A DNA stretch of 64,000 nucleotides, taken from the NCBI RefSeq assembly GCF_000275725.1, contig NZ_AJTS01000049.1, forward strand, positions 1 to 64,000. Reading direction: 5' to 3'. The notes under the pieces were generated by a model. That model searched no databases. It had not been told where the DNA came from and was given only the letters and a program-made list of their open reading frames with translations. The translations under genes were made by a program, and so were the position numbers. Position 1 is the first letter of the stretch, and every line of letters begins with the position of its first letter. Shown here in pieces: positions 17,228-26,324 of this stretch. Source of the DNA: Vreelandella stevensii S18214 (lineage in GTDB: Bacteria > Pseudomonadota > Gammaproteobacteria > Pseudomonadales > Halomonadaceae).

Positions 17228-18550
17228 TTACAGAATATAGCGGGAGAGATCTTCGTCTACCGCCAGTTCTCCCAGCTGCGCGTTGACGTAATCTGCATCG
17301 ATCACCAGCGGGCTATCCATATCGCCGCCCTTGAACGAGGCCTCTTCCAGTAGCCGCTCCATGACCGTGTGCAGACGGCGCGCACCGATGTTTTCGGTGC
17401 CTTCGTTGACCTGCCAGGAGATCTCCGCGATGCGCTCGATGCCGTCGGGAGTGAACTCCACGTCCAGCCCTTCGGTGCCCAGCAGCGCCTGATACTGCTT
17501 GGTCAGCGAGGCGGAAGGCTCGGTGAGAATGCGCTTGAAGTCGCCGGGAGTAAGGGCATCCAGCTCCACGCGAATGGGCAAGCGGCCCTGCAGCTCGGGG
17601 ATCAGGTCGGAAGGCCGCGCCAGGTGGAAAGCACCGGAGGCGATGAACAGGATATGGTCAGTCTTCACCATGCCATATTTGGTCGACACCGTGGAGCCTT
17701 CGATCAGCGGCAGCAAATCGCGCTGAACGCCCTCGCGAGACACTTCTCCACCGCTGGACTGGCCGCTGCCCTTGGCCACCTTGTCGATCTCGTCCAGGAA
17801 GACGATGCCGTGCTGCTCGACGGCCTCGACGGCGCGGGCCTTGATCTCCTCTTCGTTGACCAGCTTGCCCGCTTCTTCGTCACGCAGCAGCACCAGGGCT
17901 TCCTTGACGGTAACGCGACGCGTTTCACGCTTTTGCTGGCCCATGTTGGAGAACAGGCTCTGCAACTGGCTGGTCATCTCCTCCATGCCCGGCGGCGTCA
18001 TGATGTCGATGCCCTGGCTCTGGGCGGTGATTTCGATGTCGATTTCCTTGTCGTCCAGCTGGCCTTCGCGCAGTTTCTTGCGGAACAACTGGCGCGTGCT
18101 GCTATCGTCCCGGGGCTGCTCTTCCTGGCCGCGGGGCGGCGGCAGCAGCGCATCGAGAACGCGGTCTTCGGCGGCATCCTCGGCGCGGTGGCCGACTTCT
18201 TCCTTGGCGTGCTCGCGCACCATCTTGATGGCGGCTTCCATCAGGTCGCGGATGATCGACTCCACGTCGCGGCCCACGTAGCCCACTTCCGTGAACTTGG
18301 TGGCTTCGACCTTGATGAAGGGCGCACGGGCCAGTTTGGCCAGGCGGCGGGCGATTTCGGTTTTACCCACGCCGGTGGGGCCGATCATCAGAATGTTCTT
18401 GGGGGTGACTTCCGGGCGCAGGTCATCGTCGAGCTGCATGCGCCGCCAGCGGTTGCGCAGCGCAATGGCGACGGCGCGTTTGGCATCCTGCTGGCCGATG
18501 ATGTACTGGTCCAGCGCATGGACGATTTCACGGGGTGTCATCTGAGTCAT
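17228..18550 (-). CDS. hslU: HslU, ATPase/unfoldase of the HslVU protease
   Basis: A 440-residue AAA+ ATPase (E. coli HslU has 443) that unfolds substrates and feeds them to HslV. Walker [14 protein letters not shown], Walker [13 protein letters not shown], the pore-loop GYVGRD and sensor regions are present. The insertion (I) domain spans about 110-245, with an acidic, glutamine-rich stretch, and the C-terminus LSRYIL matches the tail that docks into HslV. It follows hslV by 9 bases in an operon. Confidence 0.98.
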   Translation of the reverse strand: MTQMTPREIVHALDQYIIGQQDAKRAVAIALRNRWRRMQLDDDLRPEVTPKNILMIGPTGVGKTEIARRLAKLARAPFIKVEATKFTEVGYVGRDVESIIRDLMEAAIKMVREHAKEEVGHRAEDAAEDRVLDALLPPPRGQEEQPRDDSSTRQLFRKKLREGQLDDKEIDIEITAQSQGIDIMTPPGMEEMTSQLQSLFSNMGQQKRETRRVTVKEALVLLRDEEAGKLVNEEEIKARAVEAVEQHGIVFLDEIDKVAKGSGQSSGGEVSREGVQRDLLPLIEGSTVSTKYGMVKTDHILFIASGAFHLARPSDLIPELQGRLPIRVELDALTPGDFKRILTEPSASLTKQYQALLGTEGLDVEFTPDGIERIAEISWQVNEGTENIGARRLHTVMERLLEEASFKGGDMDSPLVIDADYVNAQLGELAVDEDLSRYIL

Positions 18551-18559
18551 AAAGGGGCC

Positions 18560-19093
18560 TCAACGGTCGTCGATGTTCAGCTCTTCGAGCGTGACGTGGT
18601 GGTTAGTGAATACGCAGATGTCACCCGCGATTTGCAGGGATTTTTCGGTGATTTCACGGGCGGAGAGATCGGTGTTCTCGAGCAGCGCGCGGGCGCTGGC
18701 CTGAGCGTAGTTGCCCCCCGAGCCGATGGCGATGATGCCGCGTTCGGGTTCGACCACGTCACCGTTGCCGGTGATGATCAGCGAGGCGCTGTGGTCGGCC
18801 ACGGCCAGTAGCGCTTCCAGGCGGCGCAGGGCGCGGTCGGTGCGCCAATCCTTGGCAAGCTCCACGGCCGCCTTGGTGAGATGGCCCTGGTACTTCTCCA
18901 GCTGAGCTTCGAAACGTTCGAACAGTGTAAAGGCATCTGCTGTGCCGCCGGCAAAACCGGCCAGTACCTTGCCGCGATAGAGGCGGCGAACCTTGCTGGC
19001 GTTGCCTTTCATCACGGTGTTGCCCAGCGATACTTGGCCGTCGCCAGCAAGGGCGACCTGGTTACCGCGGCGAACGGAGACAATGGTGGTCAT
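18560..19093 (-). CDS. hslV: HslV, proteolytic subunit of the HslVU protease
   Basis: A 177-residue peptidase related to proteasome beta subunits. After removal of Met the catalytic N-terminal threonine is exposed ([10 protein letters not shown]). [15 protein letters not shown] and the [18 protein letters not shown] region match the family. The start at 19093 is fixed by the need for Thr at position 2 and by AAGGAG 8 bases upstream; a longer frame to 19222 is not the true start. First gene of hslVU. Confidence 0.98.
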   Translation of the reverse strand: MTTIVSVRRGNQVALAGDGQVSLGNTVMKGNASKVRRLYRGKVLAGFAGGTADAFTLFERFEAQLEKYQGHLTKAAVELAKDWRTDRALRRLEALLAVADHSASLIITGNGDVVEPERGIIAIGSGGNYAQASARALLENTDLSAREITEKSLQIAGDICVFTNHHVTLEELNIDDR

Positions 19094-19134
19094 GGAGATA
19101 ACTCCTTGGGGGAGACGCGCTCCCGATGACTGAT

Positions 19135-19153
19135 CGGCCACCCTGGGTGGCCG
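19135..19153 (-). promoter_or_regulatory. Perfect hairpin in the hslVU leader
   Basis: A 19-base near-perfect palindrome, CGGCCACCC-T-GGGTGGCCG, lies 42 bases upstream of the hslV ATG, with a run of seven T on the minus strand just before it. In E. coli the hslVU mRNA leader also carries a stem-loop that stabilises the message. A similar role is inferred here. It could also be an operator. Confidence 0.5.
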
Positions 19154-19178
19154 TAAAAAAAGCGATTCCCAACAAAAT

Positions 19179-19210
19179 GCGGGCGGCTGATGAAAAATCA
19201 ACCGCCCGCT
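19179..19210 (-). terminator. Second hairpin downstream of the SPOR-domain gene
   Basis: On the minus strand AGCGGGCGG-TTGAT and ATCAG-CCGCCCGC pair around a T-rich loop and are followed by ATTTTGTT. It lies beyond the first terminator (19231-19250) and before the hslV leader, so it would back up that terminator and insulate hslVU. Confidence 0.55.
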
Positions 19211-19230
19211 CGAGAAAGCCAAGTGATAAA

Positions 19231-19250
19231 ACCGCGCCTTCAGGCGCGGT
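19231..19250 (-). terminator. Intrinsic terminator of the SPOR-domain gene
   Basis: On the minus strand ACCGCGCC pairs perfectly with GGCGCGGT around a TGAA tetraloop and is followed by TTTTATC. It starts 12 bases after the stop codon. Confidence 0.85.
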
Positions 19251-19261
19251 CAGGGGATGGA

Positions 19262-20056
19262 TCAGTTCTGCAGCTGTATCAGCAGGGGTTCGATCCCTTG
19301 AGTGCTCATCAGGTCCTGGGCGCGGTTCAGCTCCCGGGTATCCTCGTAAGGGCCCACCTGCACGCGGTGCCAGGTGTCGCCATTGGCCTGCACTTCGCTG
19401 ATCTGTGCCAGCAAACTCAGGTTGCGCAGCCGGCCGCGCAGCTGCTCGGCGTCGCTGAGGTCGCGAAACGAAGCGGCTTGCAGCATGTAGCGATTCGGCG
19501 TGCTGGAACTGCTGCTGGTGCTAGTGCTGCTAGCGGCAGGCGGCTGGGTAGCCGCCACGGCGGCCTGCTCGTTGGGCCGCGTGTTGGCGGCAATGACCTG
19601 AGCAATCGGGTCGTTGGCGCTGCTGCCGGTGCTGCCCGGCGAGGCGTCGTCCGCGGCTGCCGCGTTGCTGGCGGCCTCTGCGGCGGCTTCGGCGATCTCA
19701 GGCCGAGTGATATTGGCCGGAATGGCGCCGCCTGGGGCGATGACCTCGGTTTCGGGGAGCAGCGTGTAGAACTCGAAGGTGGGCATGGCAGGCTCGGCCG
19801 AGGCTGCCTGCCCCGTGCCCTGGGCGTCTCCGCGCTCATCGCTGGAGGGCTTGGGCAGCACCGTGGCCTGGGGCGTGCTGCTCTGCTCCTGCCACGGGGC
19901 GGTGCCGTGCTGATGCTGCGCCAGGAAGAAGCCAGCGGCCACCCCGGCCACCCCCCACAGCCAGCCGGGAATACGCCACCCGTCGCCGGAGCGGCGAGCA
20001 GATTTACGCTGCGAGGTGGCGCCTCGGCGGGAAGGCTTGTTACGCGGGCTGGCCAT
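19262..20056 (-). CDS. SPOR-domain protein, FtsN-like
   Basis: A 264-residue predicted inner-membrane protein: a short basic cytoplasmic tail (MASPRNKPSRRG), one membrane segment (about 30-46), a long Ala/Ser/Thr-rich periplasmic linker (about 50-185) with a polyserine patch, and a C-terminal SPOR domain (about 187-264, from NRYMLQAASFRD to PLLIQLQN) that binds denuded peptidoglycan at the septum. This layout and its place right after argS match the FtsN-like proteins seen in Pseudomonas and relatives. It starts 3 bases past the argS stop, so the two are cotranscribed. Confidence 0.8.
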   Translation of the reverse strand: MASPRNKPSRRGATSQRKSARRSGDGWRIPGWLWGVAGVAAGFFLAQHQHGTAPWQEQSSTPQATVLPKPSSDERGDAQGTGQAASAEPAMPTFEFYTLLPETEVIAPGGAIPANITRPEIAEAAAEAASNAAAADDASPGSTGSSANDPIAQVIAANTRPNEQAAVAATQPPAASSTSTSSSSSTPNRYMLQAASFRDLSDAEQLRGRLRNLSLLAQISEVQANGDTWHRVQVGPYEDTRELNRAQDLMSTQGIEPLLIQLQN

Positions 20057-20059
20057 GAA

Positions 20060-21745
20060 TTACATCTCCTCTGGGGCACTGACCCCCATCAGATCCAGCC
20101 CGTTGCGCAGCACCTGACGCGTGGCCAGACCGAGCGCCAGGCGGGTGTTGCGCAGCGTGTCGTCCTCGACCATGACCTTGACGGCGTTGTAACAGGTGTG
20201 GAAGTCGCCCGCCAGATCCAGCAGGTACTGGGCCACCTGCTGAGGCTCGCGGTTGCGGGTCGCATGCTCCACCACTTCCGGGTAGCGGGCCAGGCGGTTG
20301 AGCACGGCTTTTTCCTGATCGCTGTCCAGCAGCGCCAGGTTGGCCATCGCCACGCCGTGGTCGAAGGGCTGGCCTGCCTCTTCGGCCTTGCGCAGCATGC
20401 TGCATACCCGGGCATGGGCGTACTGGATGTAGTACACCGGGTTGTCGTTGGACTGGGAGCGCGCCAGATCGATATCGAAGGTCAGCTGCGAGTCGGCGCG
20501 GCGCGCGGCCAGGAAGAAGCGGGTGGCATCGCGGCCGACTTCGTCGATCAGGTCACGTATGGTGACGTAGCTACCTGCGCGCTTGGACAGTTTCACTTCC
20601 ACGCCCGATCGGGTCACCATGACCATCTGGTGCAGCACGTAGTCGGGCCAGCCCTGCGGAATGCCCACGCCAAGTGCCTGCAAGCCCGCACGTACGCGGG
20701 TAACGGTAGAGTGGTGGTCGGCGCCCTGCTCGTTGATCACGGTCTTGAAGCCGCGCTGCCACTTGTTCAGGTGGTAGGCCACGTCGGGCAGGAAGTAGGT
20801 GTAGCCGCCTTCACGCTTGCGCATGACGCGGTCCTTGTCGTCGCCGAAGTCGGTGGTGCGCAGCCATAGCGCGCCATCCTGCTCGTAGGTGTGGCCGTTG
20901 GCGACCAGCGTCTCGACAGTGGCCTCGACCTTGCCGTCCTCGTAGAGAGATGATTCGAGGAAGTAGACGTCGAATTCGACGCCGAAGGCCTTGAGATCCA
21001 GATCCTGTTCGCGGCGCAGCCAGGCCACGGCGAACGCCTGAATGGCTTCCAGGTCGTCGGCATCGGCCTTGGCCGTCACCTTGCGGTCGTCGGCGGTGAC
21101 CGTCTTGCCAGCCATGTAATCGGTGGCCACATCGACGATGTATTCACCGCGATAGCCATCGGCAGGCCAGCTCTCATCCTCGGGGCCCAGCCCCTTGGCA
21201 CGGGCCTGCACGGAGAGCGCGAGATTGTTGATTTGCGCGCCCGCGTCGTTGTAGTAGAACTCCCGAGTGACGTCATAGCCGCTGGCTTCCAGCAGGCGGC
21301 AGAGGCAGTCGCCAATCGCCGCGCCGCGGCCATGGCCCACGTGCAGCGGGCCCGTGGGGTTGGCCGAGACGAACTCCACCTGCACTTTTTCACCCTTGCC
21401 GATCAGGCTGCGACCAAAGGCGTCGCCGCTATCCAGCACCTGGGCAACGATCTGGGCGGCGGCATCGGCGGCGGCGAAGAAGTTGATGAAGCCGGGGCCT
21501 GCGATGTCGGTTTTCTGAATGGCGTCGCTGGCGGGCAGGGCGGCTACCAGGGCGTCGGCCAGCTCTCGGGGCTTCATGCTGGCGGGTTTGGCCAGCATCA
21601 GGGCCAGGTTGGTGGCGTAGTCGCCGTGGGCTTTGTCCTTGGTGGGGTCGACCTTGATGGCCGGCTGTACATCGTTGGGCAGCACGCCTTGGTGTTTGAG
21701 CGCATCAACGGCGCCTTCGAGCAAAGCAATAATCGTGTCTTTCAT
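20060..21745 (-). CDS. argS: Arginyl-tRNA synthetase
   Basis: A 561-residue class I synthetase charging tRNA-Arg. The HIGH-type signature is in [18 protein letters not shown], the KMSKS-like site reads [11 protein letters not shown], and the ArgRS-specific N-terminal domain begins [16 protein letters not shown]. The start at 21745 is chosen from this conserved beginning; an in-frame extension to 21823 is unlikely. Length is close to E. coli ArgRS (577). The C-terminus ends [13 protein letters not shown], typical of the anticodon-binding domain. Confidence 0.97.
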   Translation of the reverse strand: MKDTIIALLEGAVDALKHQGVLPNDVQPAIKVDPTKDKAHGDYATNLALMLAKPASMKPRELADALVAALPASDAIQKTDIAGPGFINFFAAADAAAQIVAQVLDSGDAFGRSLIGKGEKVQVEFVSANPTGPLHVGHGRGAAIGDCLCRLLEASGYDVTREFYYNDAGAQINNLALSVQARAKGLGPEDESWPADGYRGEYIVDVATDYMAGKTVTADDRKVTAKADADDLEAIQAFAVAWLRREQDLDLKAFGVEFDVYFLESSLYEDGKVEATVETLVANGHTYEQDGALWLRTTDFGDDKDRVMRKREGGYTYFLPDVAYHLNKWQRGFKTVINEQGADHHSTVTRVRAGLQALGVGIPQGWPDYVLHQMVMVTRSGVEVKLSKRAGSYVTIRDLIDEVGRDATRFFLAARRADSQLTFDIDLARSQSNDNPVYYIQYAHARVCSMLRKAEEAGQPFDHGVAMANLALLDSDQEKAVLNRLARYPEVVEHATRNREPQQVAQYLLDLAGDFHTCYNAVKVMVEDDTLRNTRLALGLATRQVLRNGLDLMGVSAPEEM

Positions 21746-21889
21746 GTCAATATCCGGGTGTCTTCGGTGGCGGCGTGTGCAAGCGCCCAAATGGTGCAGC
21801 GTCAAAGCGGCCATTATCGGCAATTGGCGCGCAGTTTCAAAGCCGTATTCCAGGCCGGGGCAGGCTGGGCGTCGCGGGCGTTGTCATGG

Positions 21890-24145
21890 CTAGGCCAGTG
21901 TTTGCGGGTCGATGTCCACGGACCAGCGCACCTTGCGCGCATCGCGATGAGCTTCCAGCCACTGTACCAGCCAGTGGGCCGCCGTGTGTCGGTGGCTGCG
22001 TTTCTGGGCCGTGATCATGACATGCAGGTGGTAGCGATTCTGGCGGCGCTCCATGGGGGCTGGCACTGGCCCCAGGCAGCGTACCGGCAGGTTGGCATCC
22101 GTGAGCCACTGGCGCAAGGCCTGTGCAGCCTGTTGAGCCAGCGCCATGGCAGCAGGCTCCTGGGGGCTCTCGACGCGCAGTAGCGCCATGAAACAGAACG
22201 GGGGAAGCTGTGCCAGCCTTCGTTCTTCCAGCAGGTTGCGGGCCAGGGCGCCATAGCCATGTTCGGCCAGCTGGCCCAGATGGGGGTCGTCGGGGTGCAG
22301 GGTCTGCACCAGCACGCGGCCTGGATGAGCGGCCCGCCCGGCTCGGCCAGCGACCTGCTCCAGCAGCTGGGCGCTATGCTCCAGCGCGCGGAAGTCGGCG
22401 GCATAAAGGCCGCCATCGGCATTGACCACCACGACCAGGGTGACATGGGGCAAGTGGTGGCCCTTGGCCAGCATTTGCGTGCCCACCAGCAGGCAGGGCT
22501 CGCCGCGATGGATCTCCTTGAGCACCTGCTCGAAGCTCTCCTTCTTGCGGGTGCTGTCGCGGTCGATACGGTGTACGACGGTGTCAGGAAAGAGCCCCTG
22601 CAGGGTCTCTTCGGTACGTTCGGTGCCGCTCCCCAGTGCGCGCAGGTCGCCGCTGCCGCACTCGGGGCAGGCATTAGGCAGGGCGCGTCGGCTGTCACAG
22701 TGGTGGCAGGCCAACAGAGGGGGCTGTCTGTGCAGCGTCATGCGGGCATCGCACTGATGGCACTCGGCCAGCCAGCCACAGTTGTGGCACGCCAGGCTGG
22801 GGGCAAAGCCGCGCCGGTTGATGAAGACCAGCGCCTGCTTGCCAGCTTTCAGCGTCTGGCGGATGGCTTGCAGCGCCCCGGGCAGAAGGCCTCCCTGGCG
22901 ACGCTGATGGCGCATGTCCAGGAGTTCCAGCTTGGCGGGCGGGTGGCGGCTGGGGCGCTGGGTCAGGCGCAGGTGCCGATAGACGCCCGAGAGCGCTTGC
23001 TGAAGGCTTTCCAGCGAAGGGGTGGCGCTACCCAGCAGCAGTGGGATCTGGTGGTGGTGTGCCCGGGCCACGGCGAGATCCCGGGCGTGGTAACGAAGCC
23101 CGTCGTGCTGCTTGTAAGAGCCGTCGTGCTCCTCGTCGACGATGATCGCACCAGGCTTGGCCAGCGGTGTGAAAATGGCCGAGCGGGTGCCGATGATGAC
23201 CATGGCGCGCCCGCTGGCGGCGGCTTCCCAGACGTCCAGGCGCTCCGGGTCGGTGAGGCCCGAATGCAGGGCCACCACGGGCACCCGGAAGCGGCTCTTG
23301 AAGCGCGCCAGGGTTTGCGGCGTCAGGCCGATTTCGGGTACCAGCACCAGCGATTGCTTGCCCTTGGCGGCCAGCGCCTCGATCAACTGCAGGTAGACTT
23401 CGGTCTTGCCGCTGCCGGTCACGCCTTCCAGCAGGCATGGGTGGTAGCCGTCCAGCTTTTCGTGCAGCGCCGCCAGGGCCGTGGCCTGCTCACGGTTGAG
23501 GGGTAATGACGGCGTTGCCAGCAAGCTGCCGGAGACGGGCTGCCCCGCCGTCAGGGTGATCTCCTGGGGTTCGGCCAGACCCTTTTTTTGCAGCGCCTGG
23601 AGCTGTTCACGGGTGAACCCGTGGGCACTGATGGCCCGCCCTGCCAGCCCGTGGGGGTGCTGGCGCAACAGGCGGTAGAGCTCGGCCTGCCGCGGCGCGC
23701 GCTGTAGCGGCGTGTCATCGCCTTGACGCGCATGCCACAGGGTTTGCGTGCGGCCCACCATGGGGTGGCCCTGGCGCAGGCGTGCGGGCATGGCGTGCTG
23801 CATGGTGTCGCCCAGGCTGTGCTGGTAATAGCGGGCGGTGAACTGGCACAGCCACTGCCAGTCTTCGGGGAGCGGCGCGTCGTCCAGCGCTTCACTGACC
23901 GCGCGCAGCTGGGCGCGGGGCAGCTCGCTGCCGGAAGCCAGAGAGACGACGACCCCCACCACGTCGCGGCGGCCAAACGGTACCCGCACCCGCAGCCCCG
24001 GCAGCCAGCCGCAGGCGGGCGCGCGGGGGGCTGGCAGGTAGTCGAACAGGCGGCGCAGCGGCGATGGCAAGGCCACTTTCAGCACCTGAAAAGCGCCCGG
24101 AGTACGCTCTGCCGTGGCGGACGGGGAAGAAACGGAATCAGACAA
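21890..24145 (-). CDS. priA: Primosomal replication restart helicase PriA
   Basis: A 751-residue 3'-5' helicase restarting stalled replication forks. It has an N-terminal 3'-end-binding domain (LPSPLRRLFDYLPAP), a winged-helix region, a DEAH helicase core with GVTGSGKTEVYL and VDEEHDGSYKQ, an eight-cysteine zinc region (CHNC, CHQC, CHHC, CPEC) and VGTQMLAKGHHLP. The start is most likely TTG at 24145, because GGAGG lies 4 bases upstream; a TTG at 24190 is also in frame. It is divergent from rpmE. Confidence 0.94.
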   Translation of the reverse strand: MSDSVSSPSATAERTPGAFQVLKVALPSPLRRLFDYLPAPRAPACGWLPGLRVRVPFGRRDVVGVVVSLASGSELPRAQLRAVSEALDDAPLPEDWQWLCQFTARYYQHSLGDTMQHAMPARLRQGHPMVGRTQTLWHARQGDDTPLQRAPRQAELYRLLRQHPHGLAGRAISAHGFTREQLQALQKKGLAEPQEITLTAGQPVSGSLLATPSLPLNREQATALAALHEKLDGYHPCLLEGVTGSGKTEVYLQLIEALAAKGKQSLVLVPEIGLTPQTLARFKSRFRVPVVALHSGLTDPERLDVWEAAASGRAMVIIGTRSAIFTPLAKPGAIIVDEEHDGSYKQHDGLRYHARDLAVARAHHHQIPLLLGSATPSLESLQQALSGVYRHLRLTQRPSRHPPAKLELLDMRHQRRQGGLLPGALQAIRQTLKAGKQALVFINRRGFAPSLACHNCGWLAECHQCDARMTLHRQPPLLACHHCDSRRALPNACPECGSGDLRALGSGTERTEETLQGLFPDTVVHRIDRDSTRKKESFEQVLKEIHRGEPCLLVGTQMLAKGHHLPHVTLVVVVNADGGLYAADFRALEHSAQLLEQVAGRAGRAAHPGRVLVQTLHPDDPHLGQLAEHGYGALARNLLEERRLAQLPPFCFMALLRVESPQEPAAMALAQQAAQALRQWLTDANLPVRCLGPVPAPMERRQNRYHLHVMITAQKRSHRHTAAHWLVQWLEAHRDARKVRWSVDIDPQTLA

Positions 24146-24289
24146 TTGGCCTCCGGCGTTTAGTTTGCTAGAATGCGCGGCCGCTCTCAATCTATCGGAT
24201 CGAGCGGCTAACCGGTTAGCAGTTTTTCACACCCGTATGCGGTGCCTGGCAGCGGATCAGGTGGCGGCATATAGCTCATGAGGCTCAAG

Positions 24290-24505
24290 ATGAAACAAGG
24301 TATCCACCCGAATTACAACACGGTCACCGCCAACTGCTCTTGCGGTGCCAGCTTCCAGGTTGGTTCTACTTCTGGTCAGGACTTCTCTCTGGACGTATGC
24401 TCCAACTGCCACCCCTTCTACACGGGCAAGCAGAAGCAGGCGAGCACTGGTGGCCGCGTAGAGCGCTTCAACAAGCGTTTTGGCGCTGCCGTCAAGCGCG
24501 GCTGA
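24290..24505 (+). CDS. rpmE: 50S ribosomal protein L31, zinc-binding form
   Basis: A 71-residue ribosomal protein. Four cysteines (C16, C18, C37, C40) mark the zinc-containing form. The start at 24290 has GAGG 7 bases upstream and gives the standard [10 protein letters not shown]-terminus. Divergent from priA as in many gammaproteobacteria. A strong terminator follows, so it is monocistronic. Confidence 0.97.
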   Translation: MKQGIHPNYNTVTANCSCGASFQVGSTSGQDFSLDVCSNCHPFYTGKQKQASTGGRVERFNKRFGAAVKRG

Positions 24506-24550
24506 TCCCGACGGATTCAGCCCATCGCAGGCACGCCATGTGCCCTGTGC

Positions 24551-24579
24551 AAAAACCCACGCTACGGCGTGGGTTTTTT
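24551..24579 (+). terminator. Intrinsic terminator of rpmE
   Basis: CCCACGC pairs with GCGTGGG around a TACG tetraloop, preceded by AAAAA and followed by TTTTTT. Confidence 0.95.
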
Positions 24580-24678
24580 GTCCTTGCCTTATTTGGCCGC
24601 TCCCTGGCGGCACCGGCATCTGAACGCTGGCCGAACGCTGTGTGATGAAGCCATGGCCCTGAGCCTCCTGTTGCGACG

Positions 24679-24715
24679 TTGTCCACAGCCGCTATCTCGC
24701 GGCGGGTGTGGATAA
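24679..24715. promoter_or_regulatory. Facing DnaA-box pair around a short stem
   Basis: TTGTCCACA (24679-24687) and TGTGGATAA (24707-24715; reverse strand TTATCCACA, the exact consensus box) face each other. Between them GCCGC and GCGGC can pair around TATCTC, so the unit could also form a hairpin. Facing high-affinity DnaA boxes outside oriC are known from regulatory loci such as DARS sites, but no function is shown here. Confidence 0.45.
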
Positions 24716-24746
24716 GTCTGCTCGTCGTTTTGGAATCTATTTCCAG

Positions 24747-24803
24747 CTTATGCTGCAGTGCATCCATAACGAAACCGTTATGGGTCAGTGTGCTATGCAT
24801 AAG
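24747..24803. promoter_or_regulatory. Nested palindrome upstream of the malic enzyme gene
   Basis: The centre is an 8-bp perfect inverted repeat, CCATAACG-AAAC-CGTTATGG (24764-24783). Outer arms CTTATGC (24747-24753) and GCATAAG (24797-24803) are also complementary. The layout suggests an operator with two levels of symmetry or a long cruciform. The binding factor is unknown. Confidence 0.45.
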
Positions 24804-24886
24804 TTGCAGCAAATGAAGCTGAAAAGTTCCGAATGGATGGGAAAAGCCGCTAAAACGCACGTTTCATAGGCTGGTTGACTAGCTGC

Positions 24887-24915
24887 TTGAGACGCTTGGG
24901 TTTTTTCTATATTCT
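24887..24915 (+). promoter_or_regulatory. Candidate promoter of the malic enzyme gene
   Basis: TTGAGA (24887-24892) and TATTCT (24910-24915) are 17 bases apart, in an AT-rich tract 40 bases before the start codon. TATATT at 24908 overlaps the same -10 region. Confidence 0.4.
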
Positions 24916-24954
24916 GATATGACTTTTCTACTTTAGGCTGATTGGACCTTGACC

Positions 24955-26226
24955 ATGACGGATGCAAATAAGCAGGCAGCTCTGGATTATCACGCTAAAC
25001 CGATCCCCGGTAAGCTCTCTGTTGAGCTGACCAAGCCCACCGCGACGGCGCGGGATCTGGCCCTGGCGTATAGCCCGGGGGTGGCTGAACCGGTTCGCGA
25101 AATCGCTCGCGAAGCGGAAAATGCCTACCGTTATACCGGCAAGGGAAATCTGGTGGCGGTCATTTCAGACGGCAGTGCCATTCTGGGCCTGGGTAACCTG
25201 GGGCCGCTGGCCAGCAAGCCGGTGATGGAAGGCAAGGGCGTGCTGTTCAAGTGCTTCGCGGGCATCAACTCAGTGGACATCGAAGTGGATGCCGAGAATC
25301 CGCAGGCGTTCATCGATACCGTGGCACGCATCGCCGATACCTGGGGCGGTATCAACCTGGAAGACATCAAGGCCCCCGAGTGCTTCGAAATCGAAAAGGC
25401 GCTGATCGAACGCTGCAACATTCCCGTGTTTCATGACGATCAGCACGGCACGGCCATCGTCACCGCTGCCGGTATGCTCAATGCCCTGGATATCGCCGGC
25501 AAGCGCATCGAAGACGTGAAGATCGTCTGCATGGGCGCAGGTGCTGCGGCGATTGCCTGCATGCGCCTGCTGATCTCCTGTGGTGCCAAAAAAGAGCATC
25601 TGGTCATGCTCGACCGTCGCGGCGTGATTCACACCGACCGCGATAGCATCAACGAGTACAAGGCTGAGTTCGCCCGTGATACCGACATGCGCACCCTGGA
25701 CGATGCCATCGACGGTGCCGACGTGTTCATCGGCCTGTCTGGCCCCGGGCTGCTGTCTGCCGAGCAGGTGAAGAAGATGGCGGCGGATCCGGTCATTTTT
25801 GCTTGCACCAACCCGGACCCGGAAATTCATCCAGAGGTGGCTCGGGCAGCGCGCCCAGACGTCATTATGGCCACCGGCCGCTCGGATTTCCCGAATCAGG
25901 TCAACAACGTGCTGGGCTTCCCGTTCATCTTTCGTGGTGCCCTGGACGTACGCGCCACGCGTATCAATGAAGCGATGAAGCTGGCCGCCGTGCATGCGCT
26001 GAAAGATCTGGCCCGCGAGCCAGTGCCCCAGGAAGTGCTGAACGCCTACGAGCGTACCGAGATGAGCTTTGGTCGTGAGTACATCATCCCCACGCCGGTC
26101 GATATTCGCCTGCTGGAGCGCGTCTCCTCGGCGGTGGCCCAGGCGGCGGTGGACTCCGGGGTTGCCCGCAAGCCCTACCCGGCGCACTATCCGCTCAAGA
26201 CCATCAACGATGTCTACGGCAGTTGA
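24955..26226 (+). CDS. Malic enzyme, MaeB-like catalytic part without a phosphotransacetylase domain
   Basis: A 423-residue enzyme decarboxylating malate to pyruvate with NAD(P)H formation. The malic N-domain (SPGVAEPVREIA, GLGNLGPLASKPVMEGK, FHDDQHGTAIV) and the Rossmann NAD-binding domain (IVCMGAGAAAIACMRLL, FACTNPDPEI, SDFPNQVNNVLGFPFIFRGAL) are complete. The protein stops where the C-terminal phosphotransacetylase-like domain of long MaeB (759 residues in E. coli) would begin, so this is the short type. The start is put at ATG 24955, with GGA 8 bases upstream, rather than TTG 24949. Cofactor preference cannot be assigned safely. Confidence 0.92.
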   Translation: MTDANKQAALDYHAKPIPGKLSVELTKPTATARDLALAYSPGVAEPVREIAREAENAYRYTGKGNLVAVISDGSAILGLGNLGPLASKPVMEGKGVLFKCFAGINSVDIEVDAENPQAFIDTVARIADTWGGINLEDIKAPECFEIEKALIERCNIPVFHDDQHGTAIVTAAGMLNALDIAGKRIEDVKIVCMGAGAAAIACMRLLISCGAKKEHLVMLDRRGVIHTDRDSINEYKAEFARDTDMRTLDDAIDGADVFIGLSGPGLLSAEQVKKMAADPVIFACTNPDPEIHPEVARAARPDVIMATGRSDFPNQVNNVLGFPFIFRGALDVRATRINEAMKLAAVHALKDLAREPVPQEVLNAYERTEMSFGREYIIPTPVDIRLLERVSSAVAQAAVDSGVARKPYPAHYPLKTINDVYGS

Positions 26227-26265
26227 GCGCCGCTCGACACGAGATTGGCTGTTCGAGACGTCATG

Positions 26266-26297
26266 ACGACAACGCCCGCAGAAGCGGGCGTTGTCGT
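26266..26297. terminator. Hairpin between malic enzyme and tesB
   Basis: A 14-bp perfect stem (ACGACAACGCCCGC / GCGGGCGTTGTCGT) with an AGAA loop lies between the convergent genes. No T-run follows on either strand, but the stem is very stable. Confidence 0.65.
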
Positions 26298-26324
26298 GTG
26301 TGGTGTTCGTGTGGGTGCCGGGCG

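Larger units (their letters stand above)
24580..24954. other. Structured intergenic region before the malic enzyme gene
   Basis: No credible gene is seen in these 375 bases on either strand. The region holds a facing pair of DnaA-box-like sequences (24679-24715), a nested palindrome (24747-24803), an AT-rich tract from about 24840 and a candidate promoter close to the malic enzyme start. Each is listed separately. Confidence 0.6.

Noticed and set aside
17369-18811. 480-codon open frame antisense to hslU and hslV
   Set aside because: Complementary shadow of two well-defined genes.
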